From: Embleya hyalina
GTDB taxonomy: Bacteria > Actinomycetota > Actinomycetes > Streptomycetales > Streptomycetaceae
Assembly (NCBI RefSeq): GCF_003967355.1
Contig: NZ_BIFH01000028.1
Coordinates: forward strand, 1 to 64,000
Direction: 5' to 3'
DNA length: 64,000 bases
Of this stretch, positions 1-7,430 are shown one piece after another (position 1 is the first letter of the stretch; each line of letters begins with the position of its first letter). The position numbers were made by a program, and so were the translations under genes. The notes under the pieces are model-generated. The model did not search any database and had not been told where the DNA came from. It saw nothing but the letters and a program-made list of their open reading frames with translations.

Positions 1-66
1 GGACGTCGGCGACCGTGGCGGCGCGTGGCGTGTCGGTGGTTCGGCCGGTGAGGTGGACTACCCGGG

Positions 67-83
67 CCCGGCTCGGTGCCGGG
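67..83. terminator. Possible stem-loop terminator at window start
   Basis: CCCGGC and GCCGGG pair around a 5-nt loop, just beyond the stop of the minus-strand HAD gene. There is no T-tract, as is usual in high-GC actinomycetes. Bases 1-89 otherwise hold no gene I can support. Confidence 0.3.
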
Positions 84-89
84 GCCGGG

Positions 90-752
90 TCAGGGGGTGT
101 CGGTGATCAGGGTCGGTAGGTCTCGCATCGACTTGAAGACCGTGGTGGTCGGGCCCTCCAGTAGATGTGGGGGGATCAGGTCGCCCGCGTAGGCGAATGA
201 GCGCATGCCCGCCGCGCGGGCGGCCCGCAGGCCGTTGAGGCTGTCCTCGACCACGACGCAGTGTTCCGGGGGGACGCCCATTCGGGCGGCCGCGTGGAGG
301 AAGACGTCGGGGGCGGGCTTGCCGTGGGCGACCTCGGTCGCGCTGAATATCCGGCCCGCGAAGCGGTCGTGGAGGCCGGTTCGGCCGAGGGTGTGGGCCA
401 TCTTGTCGTGGCTGCCGCTGGAGGCCACGCACGTGGGCAGGCCCAGGTCGGCGAGGGTGTCCACGGCGTACTCGATGCCCTCGACCGGACTCAGGCCCGC
501 GTCCACCTCGTCCCGGTGCCGCGCCTCGAAGCCCCGGGTCCACTCGGCGGCCACGTCCGACCCCACCCGCTCGGCGATCTGCTCGGCGATCGCCGCCGAC
601 GAGCGGCCGACGAACCGCTCGATCACGTCGGCGGGGGTCAGCGGCCAGCCGTGCTCGGCGCCGAGCGCCACGTGCACCCGGATGGCGATCGGTTCGCTGT
701 CCACGAGGACGCCGTCGCAGTCGAAGATGACAAGTCCGACAGAGTTGATCAT
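90..752 (-). CDS. HAD-family hydrolase (beta-phosphoglucomutase-like)
   Basis: A 220-residue cytosolic phosphatase/phosphomutase of the HAD subfamily I type. Motif I is DCDGVLVDSE with nucleophile Asp11 and acid/base Asp13; a cap follows; motif II is the Ser in CVASSG; the motif III Lys is in HGKPAPDVF; motif IV is VVEDSLNG (Glu169, Asp170). The substrate cannot be read from sequence; sugar phosphates are typical of the family. The start at 752 is preferred over the ATG at 764 because the -10-like hexamer TATGCT ends 7 nt before it, suggesting a leaderless mRNA. The downstream minus-strand neighbourhood lies outside the window. Confidence 0.93.
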   Translation of the reverse strand: MINSVGLVIFDCDGVLVDSEPIAIRVHVALGAEHGWPLTPADVIERFVGRSSAAIAEQIAERVGSDVAAEWTRGFEARHRDEVDAGLSPVEGIEYAVDTLADLGLPTCVASSGSHDKMAHTLGRTGLHDRFAGRIFSATEVAHGKPAPDVFLHAAARMGVPPEHCVVVEDSLNGLRAARAAGMRSFAYAGDLIPPHLLEGPTTTVFKSMRDLPTLITDTP

Positions 753-759
753 GATCGGG

Positions 760-765
760 AGCATA
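760..765 (-). promoter_or_regulatory. -10 hexamer TATGCT, leaderless promoter of the HAD gene
   Basis: TATGCT read on the minus strand ends 7 nt before ATG 752 and overlaps the alternative ATG at 764, which argues against that alternative. Confidence 0.5.
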
Positions 766-780
766 GGGCGTGCGTTCCGG

Positions 781-837
781 CCCCCGTCCCCGTCCTTGCT
801 CCCGTCCCTGCCCCCGTCCCGTTCCGGTTCCCGTCGA
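781..837. repeat. C-rich imperfect repeat of CCCGTCC type
   Basis: The spacer between the HAD and acyl-CoA dehydrogenase genes consists of loosely repeated CCCGTC(C) words. There is no obvious dyad and no coding support; it is probably slippage-generated. Confidence 0.4.
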
Positions 838-2460
838 CTACGCGCCGGGGACCCGGGCCAGTAGTGGCGCCGTGTCGGTGCCGACAGGCAGTGTGCCGAA
901 GGCGTGGCCGCCCTCGCGGGCCAACCGCGTCGCGCAGAACGCGTCGGCCGCCGGGCTCGCGTACCGCACCAGCAGCGCGCCCTGGAGCAGCACCGCCATC
1001 GACTCGACGATCCGCCGGGCCCGGAACTCCGCCTCGCTCGGATCGGCCAGTTCCTTGCGCAGCGCCGCGGCCGCCGCGTCGAGCCGGCGATCCGCCCCGG
1101 CCACCGCGTCGACCTCGGCGAAGTACGCGTCCACGCACGCCGGTTCGCGGGCCATCGCACGCAACGCGTCGAGCGCGGCGACATTGCCGGAGCCCTCCCA
1201 GACGGACACCAGCGGCGCCTCCCGGTACAGCCGCGGCAGCCCCGACTCCTCGACGTAGCCGTTGCCGCCCAGGCACTCCAACGCCTCGGCCGCGTGCATC
1301 GGACCGCGCTTGCACACCCAGTACTTCGACACCGCGACCGCGATCCGGCGAAACGCCGCCTCGGCCGGATCCCCGCGCAGCGCCCGGTCGGCCGCGCCCG
1401 CGAGCCGCATCGCCACGGTGGTCGCCGCCTCCGACTCGATCACCAGGTCGGCCAGCACGTTGCGCATCAGCGGTTGGTGGATCAGCGCCGCGCCGAACGC
1501 CCACCGGTGCGCCGCGTGGTGCGCCGCGCGGACCGCGCCGACCCGCATCCCGACGGCCGCGCCGATCACGCAGTCGAGCCGGGTGGCGTTGACCATGGTG
1601 ACGATGGTCCGCACCCCCTCGCCCTCGGCGCCGACGAGGCGGGCGTACGCGCCCTCGTACTCGATCTCGGCCGACGCGTTCGACCGGTTGCCGAGCTTGT
1701 CCTTGAGCCGCATCAGCCGGAACGTGTTGCGCGTGCCGTCCGGGAGCACCCGCGGGACCAGGAAGCAGGACAACCCGCCGGGGGTCCGGGCCAGGGTCAG
1801 GAACAGGTCGGACATCGGCGCGGAGGTGAACCACTTGTGCCCGGTCAGCCGGTACGACCCGTCCGCCGTCGGAGCCGCCAGCGTGGTGTTGGTCCGTACG
1901 TCGGAGCCGCCCTGCTTCTCGGTCATCGACATGCCGGCCAGCAGCCCGCGCTTGCCGGTCGGCTCGCGCAACCCGAAGTCGTACGTCCGCGCCGCCAGCA
2001 ACGGCTCGTAGCGCTCGGCCAGTTCCGGCTCGACCCGGAGCACCGGCACCGACGCGTAGGTCATCGACAGCGGGCACATGTGGCCCGCCTCGACCTGACC
2101 CCACGCGTACAGCTTCGCCGCGCGCGCGACGTGCGTGCCGACCCGGTCCTCGCGCCACGGGCTCGCGTGCAGGCCGTGCTCGATCGCGACGGTCATCAAC
2201 TCGTGCCAGGCCGGATGGAACTCGACCTCGTCGATCCGGTGTCCGGTGCGGTCGTGGCTGCGCAGGATCGGCTCGTGCTCGTTGGCCAACCGGCCCCACT
2301 CCTGCGCCGGTTCGTCCCACGCACGCAGGCCGAGTTCGCGGACCTCGGCCTCGGCCCAGCCCGCCCGCTCGCGGTGCAGGGCCTCGAACAGGGCCGGGTC
2401 GGCGGCGGCCTCCCGCGCGGTCGGAGCCGGGACCTGATTGGTGACCTCGTGCGTCGACAT
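838..2460 (-). CDS. aidB: Acyl-CoA dehydrogenase of the AidB type
   Basis: A 540-residue flavoprotein, the length expected for AidB/DKFZ-type acyl-CoA dehydrogenases (ordinary members are near 390). It has an N-terminal AidB-type extension, the FAD-binding segment MTEKQGGSDVRTNTT (about residues 179-193), and the C-terminal signature LGGNGYVEESGLPRLYREAP followed by WEGSGNV, which holds the glutamate at the usual catalytic position. E. coli AidB binds DNA and is induced in alkylation stress, but many actinobacterial homologues are annotated as isovaleryl-type dehydrogenases, so the substrate is open. It stands alone on the minus strand, 85 bp upstream of the HAD gene. Confidence 0.95.
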   Translation of the reverse strand: MSTHEVTNQVPAPTAREAAADPALFEALHRERAGWAEAEVRELGLRAWDEPAQEWGRLANEHEPILRSHDRTGHRIDEVEFHPAWHELMTVAIEHGLHASPWREDRVGTHVARAAKLYAWGQVEAGHMCPLSMTYASVPVLRVEPELAERYEPLLAARTYDFGLREPTGKRGLLAGMSMTEKQGGSDVRTNTTLAAPTADGSYRLTGHKWFTSAPMSDLFLTLARTPGGLSCFLVPRVLPDGTRNTFRLMRLKDKLGNRSNASAEIEYEGAYARLVGAEGEGVRTIVTMVNATRLDCVIGAAVGMRVGAVRAAHHAAHRWAFGAALIHQPLMRNVLADLVIESEAATTVAMRLAGAADRALRGDPAEAAFRRIAVAVSKYWVCKRGPMHAAEALECLGGNGYVEESGLPRLYREAPLVSVWEGSGNVAALDALRAMAREPACVDAYFAEVDAVAGADRRLDAAAAALRKELADPSEAEFRARRIVESMAVLLQGALLVRYASPAADAFCATRLAREGGHAFGTLPVGTDTAPLLARVPGA

Positions 2461-2550
2461 GTCCGTTAGTCAAGCAGTGCTACGCGTCGGTAACAAGGGT
2501 CCCGCGGCCGCTCGGCGCACGTGTCGCGGCGCGTGCGGACACGCGTCTCG

Positions 2551-2590
2551 CCGTGCCGTGCCGTGCCGTGCCGTGCCTCGCCGTGCCGCG
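2551..2590. repeat. Pentanucleotide tandem repeat (CCGTG)n
   Basis: Five perfect CCGTG units at 2551-2575, then CCTCG, CCGTG and CCGCG. It lies in the 220-bp divergent spacer between the acyl-CoA dehydrogenase and MOSC genes. A simple-sequence tract that could vary by slippage. Confidence 0.8.
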
Positions 2591-2668
2591 CCCGCGCGGC
2601 CGTCGCGGCGCGTCGCCGCACGTCCCCGGCCGCCGGCCACCCCCGCCCCGGGGGCCGCCGGCCGTCGA

Positions 2669-2674
2669 TAGGCT
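2669..2674 (+). promoter_or_regulatory. -10 hexamer TAGGCT, leaderless promoter of the MOSC gene
   Basis: TAGGCT is followed by 6 nt (CGGGCG) and then ATG 2681. No Shine-Dalgarno fits, so a leaderless transcript is likely. Confidence 0.55.
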
Positions 2675-2680
2675 CGGGCG

Positions 2681-3508
2681 ATGGTCTCCGTGGTCGAACT
2701 GATTCACTACCCCGTCAAGGGTTGCGCCGGCATCCCGGTGGAGCGGGCCTCGCTCACCCCCGCCGGACTCGCCCACGACCGGGTCTTCATGGTGACCGAT
2801 CCGGACGGCGTCTTCCGCACCCAGCGACGGGATCCGCGCCTGGCGTCGATCCGACCGGAGATCGACGCCGACGGTACCCGGCTGATCCTGCGTCGCCCGG
2901 ACGCCGACCCGGTGGAGATCGAGGTGGACACCGACGGCCCGCGCCGGGACGTGGACCTGTTCGGCAATCCCTATCGGGGCATCGACCAGGGCGACGCGCC
3001 CGCCGCGTGGTTGTCGGACGCGCTCGGCGTGCCGAGCCGGCTGGTCCGGGTGCCGCCGGAGCACGACCGGGTGACCGACGGCGCGATACCGGGCACCTGC
3101 GGCTACGCGGACAGCTCGCCCCTGCACGTGCTCTCCCGCGCCTCGCTCGCGCTGCTGCACGCGCGCCTGGCCGAGCGCGGGGAGGCGCCGCTGCCGATGA
3201 GCCGCTTCCGGCCGAACGTCGTGGTGGACGGTTGGGCCGAACCGCACACCGAGGACCGGATCCGCCGATTCACGATCGGCGAGGCCGAACTGGGCTACGC
3301 CAAGCTCGCGATCCGGTGCGCGGTCACCCTGGTCGACCAGCGGACGGGGGCCAAGGCCGGCCCGGAACCGCTGCGCACCTTCGCCGGATACCGTCGCGCT
3401 CCGCAGGGCGGGGTGGCCTTCGGCGGCAAGTTCGCCGTGCTGCGCCCCGGCAAGGTGGCGGTGGGCGACGAACTCACGGTCACCCGGTGGGGCGAGTCGG
3501 AGATGTAG
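2681..3508 (+). CDS. MOSC domain protein (mARC/YcbX-like)
   Basis: A 275-residue protein with an N-terminal MOSC_N barrel (starting VELIHYPVKGC) and a C-terminal MOSC domain. The segment RCAVTLVDQRTG near residue 210-225 holds the cysteine that in mARC/YcbX proteins coordinates the molybdenum cofactor, and is followed by the family's PEPLRTFAGYR. Such proteins reduce N-hydroxylated compounds or transfer sulfur to Moco targets; no ferredoxin domain is fused here, so an external reductase would be needed. Its 3' end overlaps the convergent XRE-cupin gene by 29 bp. Confidence 0.93.
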   Translation: MVSVVELIHYPVKGCAGIPVERASLTPAGLAHDRVFMVTDPDGVFRTQRRDPRLASIRPEIDADGTRLILRRPDADPVEIEVDTDGPRRDVDLFGNPYRGIDQGDAPAAWLSDALGVPSRLVRVPPEHDRVTDGAIPGTCGYADSSPLHVLSRASLALLHARLAERGEAPLPMSRFRPNVVVDGWAEPHTEDRIRRFTIGEAELGYAKLAIRCAVTLVDQRTGAKAGPEPLRTFAGYRRAPQGGVAFGGKFAVLRPGKVAVGDELTVTRWGESEM

Positions 3509-4112
3509 CCGGATCGGGGCGGCCGGGCAGCAGGACGACGCCGACGAAGCGCACGGCGCTCGTGCCGTCGTTGCGGTAGGTGTGCGGGCGGTCGGCGGCG
3601 AAGCGGGCGCAGGCGTCGGCGGGCACGTCGACGCGGGTGCCCGCCACGTCCAGGGTGAGTACGCCGGCCAGGACGGTGAGCAGTTCGCGGACGCCCGCGC
3701 CGTGCGGCGCGCTGACGTGCGCGTCGCCCGGGGCCAGGGTCCAGCGCCACAGCTCGGCCGACACGGGCGGATCGCTGCCGATCAACAGGTCGCCGTGGCC
3801 GCCGTGTTCGCCCCGCCACAACCGGGTCCCGCCCGCCGCCGGCAGCACCTCGACGAGCGGCGCGGGTGCCCCGTCGACCAGACCGGTGAGCGGCAGGCCG
3901 AGCGCGTCGGCGATCCGGGCCAGGGTGAGCACGCCCGGGTTGCCCCGGCCCTGTTCGACGCCCACGAGCGCGCCCTTGCTCAGGCCGCCGCGGGCCGCCA
4001 GCGCCTCCAGGGACCACCCGCGCGCGGTGCGCGCGGCGCGCACGTTGGCCGCGATCGCCCGGCTGACCGCCGGTTGACCGGGATCGGCCGACTGGTCATT
4101 ATTCTGCTCCAT
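3480..4112 (-). CDS. XRE-family regulator with C-terminal cupin
   Basis: A 210-residue transcription factor: helix-turn-helix of the HTH_3/XRE type (residues about 18-72, SRAIAANVRAARTARGWSLEALA onward in pieces, with GLSKGALVGVEQGRGNPG as the recognition part) joined to a cupin_2 barrel (about 105-195). This architecture usually senses a small metabolite and controls an adjacent gene. The start at 4112 follows TACAGT by 7 nt. An imperfect palindrome covering this -10 suggests autorepression and possibly control of the divergent B3/B4-domain gene. Confidence 0.93.
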   Translation of the reverse strand: MEQNNDQSADPGQPAVSRAIAANVRAARTARGWSLEALAARGGLSKGALVGVEQGRGNPGVLTLARIADALGLPLTGLVDGAPAPLVEVLPAAGGTRLWRGEHGGHGDLLIGSDPPVSAELWRWTLAPGDAHVSAPHGAGVRELLTVLAGVLTLDVAGTRVDVPADACARFAADRPHTYRNDGTSAVRFVGVVLLPGRPDPATSPTRPTG

Positions 4113-4114
4113 GC

Positions 4115-4132
4115 GGTCTACTGTAGTGGACC
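4115..4132. promoter_or_regulatory. Operator-like palindrome over the regulator promoter
   Basis: GGTCTACTGTAGTGGACC matches its own complement at 14 of 18 positions (GGTC.ACT..AGT.GACC). It begins 3 bp from the XRE-cupin start codon and includes the putative -10 TACAGT at 4120-4125, so a bound regulator would block its own transcription. Confidence 0.6.
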
Positions 4133-4139
4133 ATGGCTC

Positions 4140-4170
<31 letters not shown>

Positions 4171-4220
4171 GTCGTCCGAGGCCCGGCCGCAAGTCGCCGT
4201 CTTCCGAGGAGAACCCGAAC

Positions 4221-4892
4221 GTGCTCGCGTCCATCACCATCGACCCCGCCGTCCACGCGCTGCGCCCCGACGCGGTGGTGCTCGCCCTGGTGGCCACCGG
4301 TCTGCCCGGCGGCCCGAGCGACGACGGGTCGCGGGCGGCACTGGCCGAGGCGGCCCTGGCGCTGCCCGCCGGCCCGCCCGAGGAGCACCCGAACGTGGCC
4401 GCGTGGCGGGAGGCGTACCGGGCCTTCGGCGCCAAGCCGCAACGCACCCGCTGCTCGGTGGAGGCGCTGATGCGCCGCGGCGGGCCGCCCGAGGTCAACC
4501 GCGTGGTCGACCTGTACAACGCGGTCTCGGTGCGCCACGTGCTCCCGGTCGGCGGCGAGGACCTGGCCCGCTACCGCGGCGCGGCCCGGCTGATCCGGGC
4601 CGAGGGCAACGAGCCGTTCGAGGTCGTGGAGGCGGGGGAGCCGGCGATCGACCATCCCGCGCCCGGCGAGGTGGTCTGGCGCGACGACGAGGGCGTCACG
4701 TGCCGTCGGTGGAACTGGCGGCAGTGCGTGCGCACTCGGATCACCGAGCACACCACCGAGGCGCTGTTCCTGTTCGAGCGCCTGGCGCCGATGACGCTGG
4801 ACGCGCTGCACGAGGCGGGCGAGGACCTGACCGAGCGGCTGCGCGACCTGGACCGGGCGGTCCGGGTCGAAAGCCGCCTCGTCGGAGTCTGA
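4221..4892 (+). CDS. B3/B4 tRNA-binding domain protein
   Basis: A 223-residue protein with the B3/B4 fold named from the phenylalanyl-tRNA synthetase beta subunit (domain from about residue 55, with YRAFGAKPQRTRCSVEAL and NRVVDLYNAVSVRHVLPVGGEDL). Stand-alone members are proposed editing or amino-acid/tRNA-recognition factors; the exact role is unproven. It starts with GTG 4221, preceded by GAGGAG at 4206-4211 with good spacing, unlike its leaderless neighbour. It is transcribed away from the XRE-cupin regulator, a plausible controller. Confidence 0.9.
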   Translation: MLASITIDPAVHALRPDAVVLALVATGLPGGPSDDGSRAALAEAALALPAGPPEEHPNVAAWREAYRAFGAKPQRTRCSVEALMRRGGPPEVNRVVDLYNAVSVRHVLPVGGEDLARYRGAARLIRAEGNEPFEVVEAGEPAIDHPAPGEVVWRDDEGVTCRRWNWRQCVRTRITEHTTEALFLFERLAPMTLDALHEAGEDLTERLRDLDRAVRVESRLVGV

Positions 4893-4941
4893 ACCGGCCG
4901 GGGCCGAAATCGGCCCGAGCCCGAGCCGGTCGGGGCCTGCC

Positions 4942-5367
4942 CTACGCCGACGGAGGCAGCGGGCCGACGTACACCCACGCGCCCTCGTGCCGGACGAAGC
5001 GGCTGTGCTCGCGCACCGCGCCCCGCTGTCCCCGTTCGAGGTAGGTCGCGGTGAACTCGACCGTGCCCTCCTGGTGGAACGAACCGCCGTCGGTGCTCCC
5101 GTGCACCTCCAGGCCCAGCCAGCGGGTGCGGTCGTCGAGGCCGACCCGGTCCGGCCGGGTGTCCGGGTGCCAGCTGCGCAGCAGGTACGGCTCGTCGCCG
5201 ACGACGAAGGCGCTGTAGCGCGAGCGCATCAGCGACTCGGCGGTGGGCGCGGGGGAACCGGCGTGGCGGGCGCCGCAGCACTCGCCATAGGTCGCGGACA
5301 GGCCGCAGGGGCAGGGCGAGGCGGCGGTGACGGCGTCCGGTCGGGGCCGCGAGGTGCGTCGGGACAT
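4942..5367 (-). CDS. YchJ-family protein with SEC-C zinc motif
   Basis: A 141-residue protein with an N-terminal SEC-C motif (CPCG, then GECCG, residues about 18-32) that binds zinc, followed by an NTF2-like YchJ domain (SLMRSRYSAFVVGDEPYLL, then HSRFVRHEGAWVYV near the C-terminus). Function is unknown across the family. I chose ATG 5367 rather than the longer ORF start at 5490 because the SEC-C motif begins soon after it and CAGAAT lies 6 nt upstream as a weak -10. Confidence 0.92.
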   Translation of the reverse strand: MSRRTSRPRPDAVTAASPCPCGLSATYGECCGARHAGSPAPTAESLMRSRYSAFVVGDEPYLLRSWHPDTRPDRVGLDDRTRWLGLEVHGSTDGGSFHQEGTVEFTATYLERGQRGAVREHSRFVRHEGAWVYVGPLPPSA

Positions 5368-5435
5368 GATCCGATTCTGGCCCATCCGGCGGGCGGGGGA
5401 GCCGGCGACCACACCGCGGGCCGGTCGGGTGAGGC

Positions 5436-6005
5436 TCAGGCGGGCGTCAGGCAGGGGCCCGGCAGCAGGTCGCGGATCATCGCCTCCCACTCGTCGGTAC
5501 TCGGCGGCGCGTCGGTGAGCAGGGCCTGGATGAGCAGCCCGTCCAGGGCGCCGACGAAGACCCGGACCCGGACCGGATCGCCGCTGAAGCGCAGCGCGAA
5601 GTCGGTGACGGCGGCCGTCCAGTGGTCGGTCGACTCGCGCAACTCGGGGCGGCGGGCGGCGAGCAGGAACAACTCGTACTCGGCGACCAGTCGGCCGGGG
5701 GCGGTGCAGATGTGCCGGAGATGCTCGGCCAGCGCGCGCCGGGGGTCGCCGGGGGTGTCGACGAGCCCCCGGATGTGCGCCGCGTCCTCGGTCATGCAGG
5801 TGGTGAGCGCGGCGGTGAGCAGGTCGTCGACGCCGGCGAAGTAGTACGTGGACGCGCTGGTGGGCAGGCCCGCCTCACGCGAGACGGAGCGGTGGCTGAC
5901 CCCCGCGGCGCCGTCCCGCTCGACGACCCGCAGGGTGGCCTCGATCAGCGCGCGGCGCCGGCGTTCGCCCTTGGCCCGCCGGCCGTCGACGGCTTCCTCG
6001 GTCAG
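5436..6005 (-). CDS. TetR-family regulator, apparently CTG-initiated
   Basis: A 189-residue regulator: N-terminal helix-turn-helix in the first ~60 residues (RRRALIEATLRVVERDGAAGVSHRSV in pieces, then EAGLPTSASTYYFAGVDDLL), then a ligand-binding region. Reading the frame upstream, the first in-frame stop is TGA three codons before CTG 6005, and no ATG, GTG or TTG occurs before the helix-turn-helix. CTG overlaps the stop of the upstream MFS gene as CTGA and is preceded by AAGGTGA, a good Shine-Dalgarno match. It is therefore probably translationally coupled to the exporter it is likely to regulate. Confidence 0.85.
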   Translation of the reverse strand: MTEEAVDGRRAKGERRRRALIEATLRVVERDGAAGVSHRSVSREAGLPTSASTYYFAGVDDLLTAALTTCMTEDAAHIRGLVDTPGDPRRALAEHLRHICTAPGRLVAEYELFLLAARRPELRESTDHWTAAVTDFALRFSGDPVRVRVFVGALDGLLIQALLTDAPPSTDEWEAMIRDLLPGPCLTPA

Positions 6006-7261
6006 TGGGACTCACCTTCTCGTACGGGTGCGGCCTGGGGCAGCGAGCCGCCGTGCGCGACGGTCGTGCCGACCACGCGCGGGGCGGTCCGCCGCAACAC
6101 ACGGTATCCACCGAGCGCCATCGCGACGGCCACGAGGGCCGCGCCGACCGCGACGCCGAAGCCGGCCCGGGCGCCGAAGTGGTCCACGACCAGACCGGAC
6201 AGCGAGGAGCCGGTGGCCACGCCGATGCCGATGCCGGTGGTGGTCCAGGTCATGCCCTCGGTCAGCCGCGCGGGCGGCACCAGGCGCTCGACCAGGCTGA
6301 CCGTGAGGATCATGGTGGGCGAGATGGACATGCCCGCGACGAACACGGTCGCCGCGAGCGCGGGCAGGTTGCCCACGAGCAGCAGCGGCAGGATGGTGAC
6401 GGCGGTGCAGCCCACGCTGATCAGCAACATCCGGGGCAGCGGGGCGGCGAACTTGAACGCGCCGAACGCGATCCCGGCGACGCAGGAGCCGGCCGCGTAG
6501 GTGGCCAGTACGAAGCTCGCGTTGCTGCGTTGGCCGTGCTCCTCGGCGAAGGCGATGGTGACCACGTCGACGGTGCCGAAGATGGCGCCGATCGCGATCA
6601 GGGTCACCACGAGCACCTGCAGACCCCGGATCCGCATGACCGACCTGGTCGGGCCGGCGGCGCGCGGGTGGGGTGGGGGCTCGGTGCCGCGCTGCACGGT
6701 GAACAGCAGTACGCCGATGGCGAAGAAGACGATCGCGGCCAGCGGTCCCGCCTCGGGGAACGCGGACACCGAGAGCTGGACGGCGATGATCGGGCCCAGG
6801 ATGAAGCACAGTTCGTCGACCACGGACTCGAACGAGAACGCGGTGTGCAGGTGCGCCGAGCCGCGGTACAGGACCAGCCAGCGGGCGCGGACCATGGCCC
6901 CCATGCTGGGCATGCAGCCGGCCGGCACCGCGCAGACGAACAGGGTCCACGCGGGGGCGTCGTAGCGGGCGCACAGCAGGAGGGCGCCCATCGCGAACAC
7001 GCTGACGGCGGTGGCCGGGGGAAGTATTCGGCCCTGCCCGTAGCGGTCCACGATCCGCGACACCTGCGGCGCGATCAGCGCGGTGGCCAGTGCGAAGGTG
7101 GCCGCCACGGCGCCGGCCAGACCGTATTCGCCGCGCAGTTCGGAGAGCATGGTGACGATGCCGATGCCGGTCATCGAGATGGGCATGCGGGCGATGAAGC
7201 CGGCCGCCGAGAATCCCTTGGCGCCGGGCGCGGTGAAGATGTCTCGGTAGGGGTTACGCAC
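6002..7261 (-). CDS. MFS transporter
   Basis: A 419-residue, roughly 12-helix major facilitator permease. The A-type loop is IVDRYGQGRILPPAT after the second helix, and a longer central loop (about PPPHPRAAGPTRS) separates the two halves. The substrate is unknown; pairing with a TetR gene suggests drug or metabolite efflux. GTG 7261 is chosen because the longer ORF start at 7333 would place AT-rich promoter-like sequence (TATTTTCTATC) and an inverted repeat inside the gene. It is the first gene of an MFS-tetR operon joined by a 4-base overlap. Confidence 0.92.
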   Translation of the reverse strand: MRNPYRDIFTAPGAKGFSAAGFIARMPISMTGIGIVTMLSELRGEYGLAGAVAATFALATALIAPQVSRIVDRYGQGRILPPATAVSVFAMGALLLCARYDAPAWTLFVCAVPAGCMPSMGAMVRARWLVLYRGSAHLHTAFSFESVVDELCFILGPIIAVQLSVSAFPEAGPLAAIVFFAIGVLLFTVQRGTEPPPHPRAAGPTRSVMRIRGLQVLVVTLIAIGAIFGTVDVVTIAFAEEHGQRSNASFVLATYAAGSCVAGIAFGAFKFAAPLPRMLLISVGCTAVTILPLLLVGNLPALAATVFVAGMSISPTMILTVSLVERLVPPARLTEGMTWTTTGIGIGVATGSSLSGLVVDHFGARAGFGVAVGAALVAVAMALGGYRVLRRTAPRVVGTTVAHGGSLPQAAPVREGESH

Positions 7262-7274
7262 GGGAGTTCCCGTC

Positions 7275-7313
7275 GATAGAAAATAAAGTGGGACGTTCGT
7301 TCCAGTTTCTATC
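7275..7313. promoter_or_regulatory. Inverted repeat in the promoter of the MFS-tetR operon
   Basis: GATAGAAA (7275-7282) and TTTCTATC (7306-7313) form a perfect 8-bp dyad with a 23-bp spacer; a second weaker dyad (GGGACGTTCGTTCC) lies between them. The region is markedly AT-rich against its surroundings. It is a probable operator for the TetR encoded in the same operon. Confidence 0.6.
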
Positions 7314-7430
7314 ACGGGAGGGGCGGTCGGCAAAGCGGCTTTACCGGCGCTGTTTCGCGCGGGAGCACGCCGAACCGGCCCGGGCGCGGCGATTGTCGGC
7401 CGCCGTGCCCGGGATGTCGGGATCGGGCGG

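Noticed and set aside
904-2469. 521-residue plus-strand ORF opposite the acyl-CoA dehydrogenase
   Set aside because: Arg/Gly/Ala-rich, no domain, and antisense to a perfect AidB frame; a codon-bias shadow. The same applies to the minus-strand ORFs at 19290-22337 and 33753-35327.
4942-5490. 41-residue extension of the YchJ-like protein
   Set aside because: It is Arg/Pro-rich and precedes a normal SEC-C start at 5367; a plausible -10 lies just upstream of that ATG.
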